The translations under genes and the position numbers were made by a program. From NCBI GenBank assembly GCA_031278755.1, contig JAITJV010000078.1:1-5142 (forward strand): a DNA stretch of 5,142 bases, written 5' to 3'. Positions 4,732-5,142 of this stretch are shown here, piece by piece. The stretch's first letter is position 1. The number at the start of each line of letters is the position of its first letter. Source of the stretch: Treponema sp. (GTDB lineage: Bacteria; Spirochaetota; Spirochaetia; Treponematales; Breznakiellaceae). The notes under the pieces were generated by a model. That model was not told the origin of the DNA. It was given only the letters and a program-made list of their open reading frames with translations, and made no database searches.

Positions 4732-5142
4732 CTAACTGCACCCTGTAGTTCCCCCGCAGGTGTCGCATTTCATGCAGGTTCCGTTGCGCACAAGCGTAAA
4801 GGAGCCGCAGGCGGGGCAGGGGTCTCCCTCGTAGCCTTTGATGCGGGCCTGCGCTATTTTAAGGGCTTCGCTTTGTTCCGCGGGGCCCGCGACCGCCGGC
4901 CGTGCGCCGTGCGCCCCGGCGTTCCTGGCTTCGTATGATTCGGGGCCTTTTGCCTTTGCGGAAGATTGAGGCGCGTTTGACGCCGCAGGCCCTGTCTGGT
5001 CCGCGCCCCGCGTTGTTCCGTGGGGCCTGAAACCGGCGCTGGTTTTTTCGTTCCGGCGGGGACGATCGTCTTCCGTCTGCCCCATATCGTTCTTGGTTCC
5101 CGTGGCAATAAGATCCTCGGGCTTGATCTGGCCGAGATCGGT
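4732..5142 (-). CDS. nrdJ: Adenosylcobalamin-dependent ribonucleotide reductase, C-terminal part (partial)
   Basis: The last 136 residues of a protein that enters from the right edge. The final 30 residues carry six cysteines as CxxC-x10-CxxCxxC-x5-C, with GSFTLVRNGTC, KCDTCGGTTGCS and then the stop TAG. This is the characteristic zinc-finger-like, redox-active tail of vitamin B12-dependent (class II) ribonucleotide reductase NrdJ, which reduces ribonucleotides to deoxyribonucleotides; the tail cysteines are thought to re-reduce the active site. Before it lies TDLGQIKPEDLIATGTKN, then a stretch of about 70 residues rich in Ala, Gly, Pro, Ser, Gln and Arg that looks disordered and acts as a linker. 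The catalytic barrel and cobalamin site are outside the window. The stop codon directly abuts the stop of the convergent xdhC-type gene. Identity rests on the distinctive tail. Confidence 0.88.
   Translation of the reverse strand, partial: TDLGQIKPEDLIATGTKNDMGQTEDDRPRRNEKTSAGFRPHGTTRGADQTGPAASNAPQSSAKAKGPESYEARNAGAHGARPAVAGPAEQSEALKIAQARIKGYEGDPCPACGSFTLVRNGTCMKCDTCGGTTGCS
4734..4750. repeat. Short stem-loop at the convergent gene ends
   Basis: AACTGCA (4734-4740) and TGTAGTT (4744-4750) can form a seven-pair stem with one G·U around a CCC loop, immediately after the xdhC-type stop codon and covering the last nrdJ codons. No T-run follows on either strand, so it is not a standard intrinsic terminator, but it is the only structure near the place where both transcripts must end. 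Confidence 0.35.

Overview
The window holds ordinary bacterial chromosome: six protein-coding genes packed almost end to end, with one real intergenic control region. Coding DNA is GC-rich (G or C is favoured at third positions, yet Ile ATA codons are common), while the non-coding gaps are A/T-rich. Start codons are mixed (ATG, GTG, TTG) and are often preceded by Shine-Dalgarno sequences. The gene set (a dedicated ECF vitamin-type transporter, a patatin-like phospholipase, a long EpsC-type serine acetyltransferase, an XdhC-family protein and the class II ribonucleotide reductase NrdJ) would fit an anaerobic, B12-using bacterium. A treponeme-like spirochaete is my best guess, but this is inference from style and gene content, not proof.

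Left part (1-1591, minus strand): an ECF transporter operon read right to left. A substrate-binding S component (983-1591, resembling the TrpP family) comes first, then a complete ATPase (135-986), then a second ATPase cut by the left edge (1-154). The genes overlap by 4 and 20 bases, so they are probably translationally coupled. No EcfT transmembrane gene is visible; it may lie beyond the left edge.

Centre (1592-1837): a divergent intergenic region. On the minus strand, facing the S gene, is a promoter with a perfect TTGACA -35, a 17-base spacer and a TGC-extended TATGTT -10. Two copies of the palindrome GTTTCT-N6-AGAAAC bracket it, with centres 52 bp apart (about five helical turns). One copy contains the -35 and the other lies just past the expected transcription start. 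This is the most striking signal in the window and predicts a dimeric repressor acting on the ECF operon. Toward the patatin gene lie a 13-A run, a separate 8-bp-arm inverted repeat, phased A-tracts and an extended -10.

Right part (1838-4731, plus strand): patatin-like lipase, then after 58 bases the serine acetyltransferase, then after one base the XdhC-family protein. The last two are clearly one operon. The stop codon of xdhC directly abuts the stop codon of the convergent nrdJ gene (4732-5142, minus strand, C-terminal end only).

I found no RNA gene, CRISPR array, insertion sequence, convincing intrinsic terminator or clearly new multi-gene system. The observations worth following are the twin-operator promoter, an ECF ATPase that lacks its H-switch histidine, a cysteine-rich insert in the serine acetyltransferase, and the xdhC/nrdJ junction with no gap.
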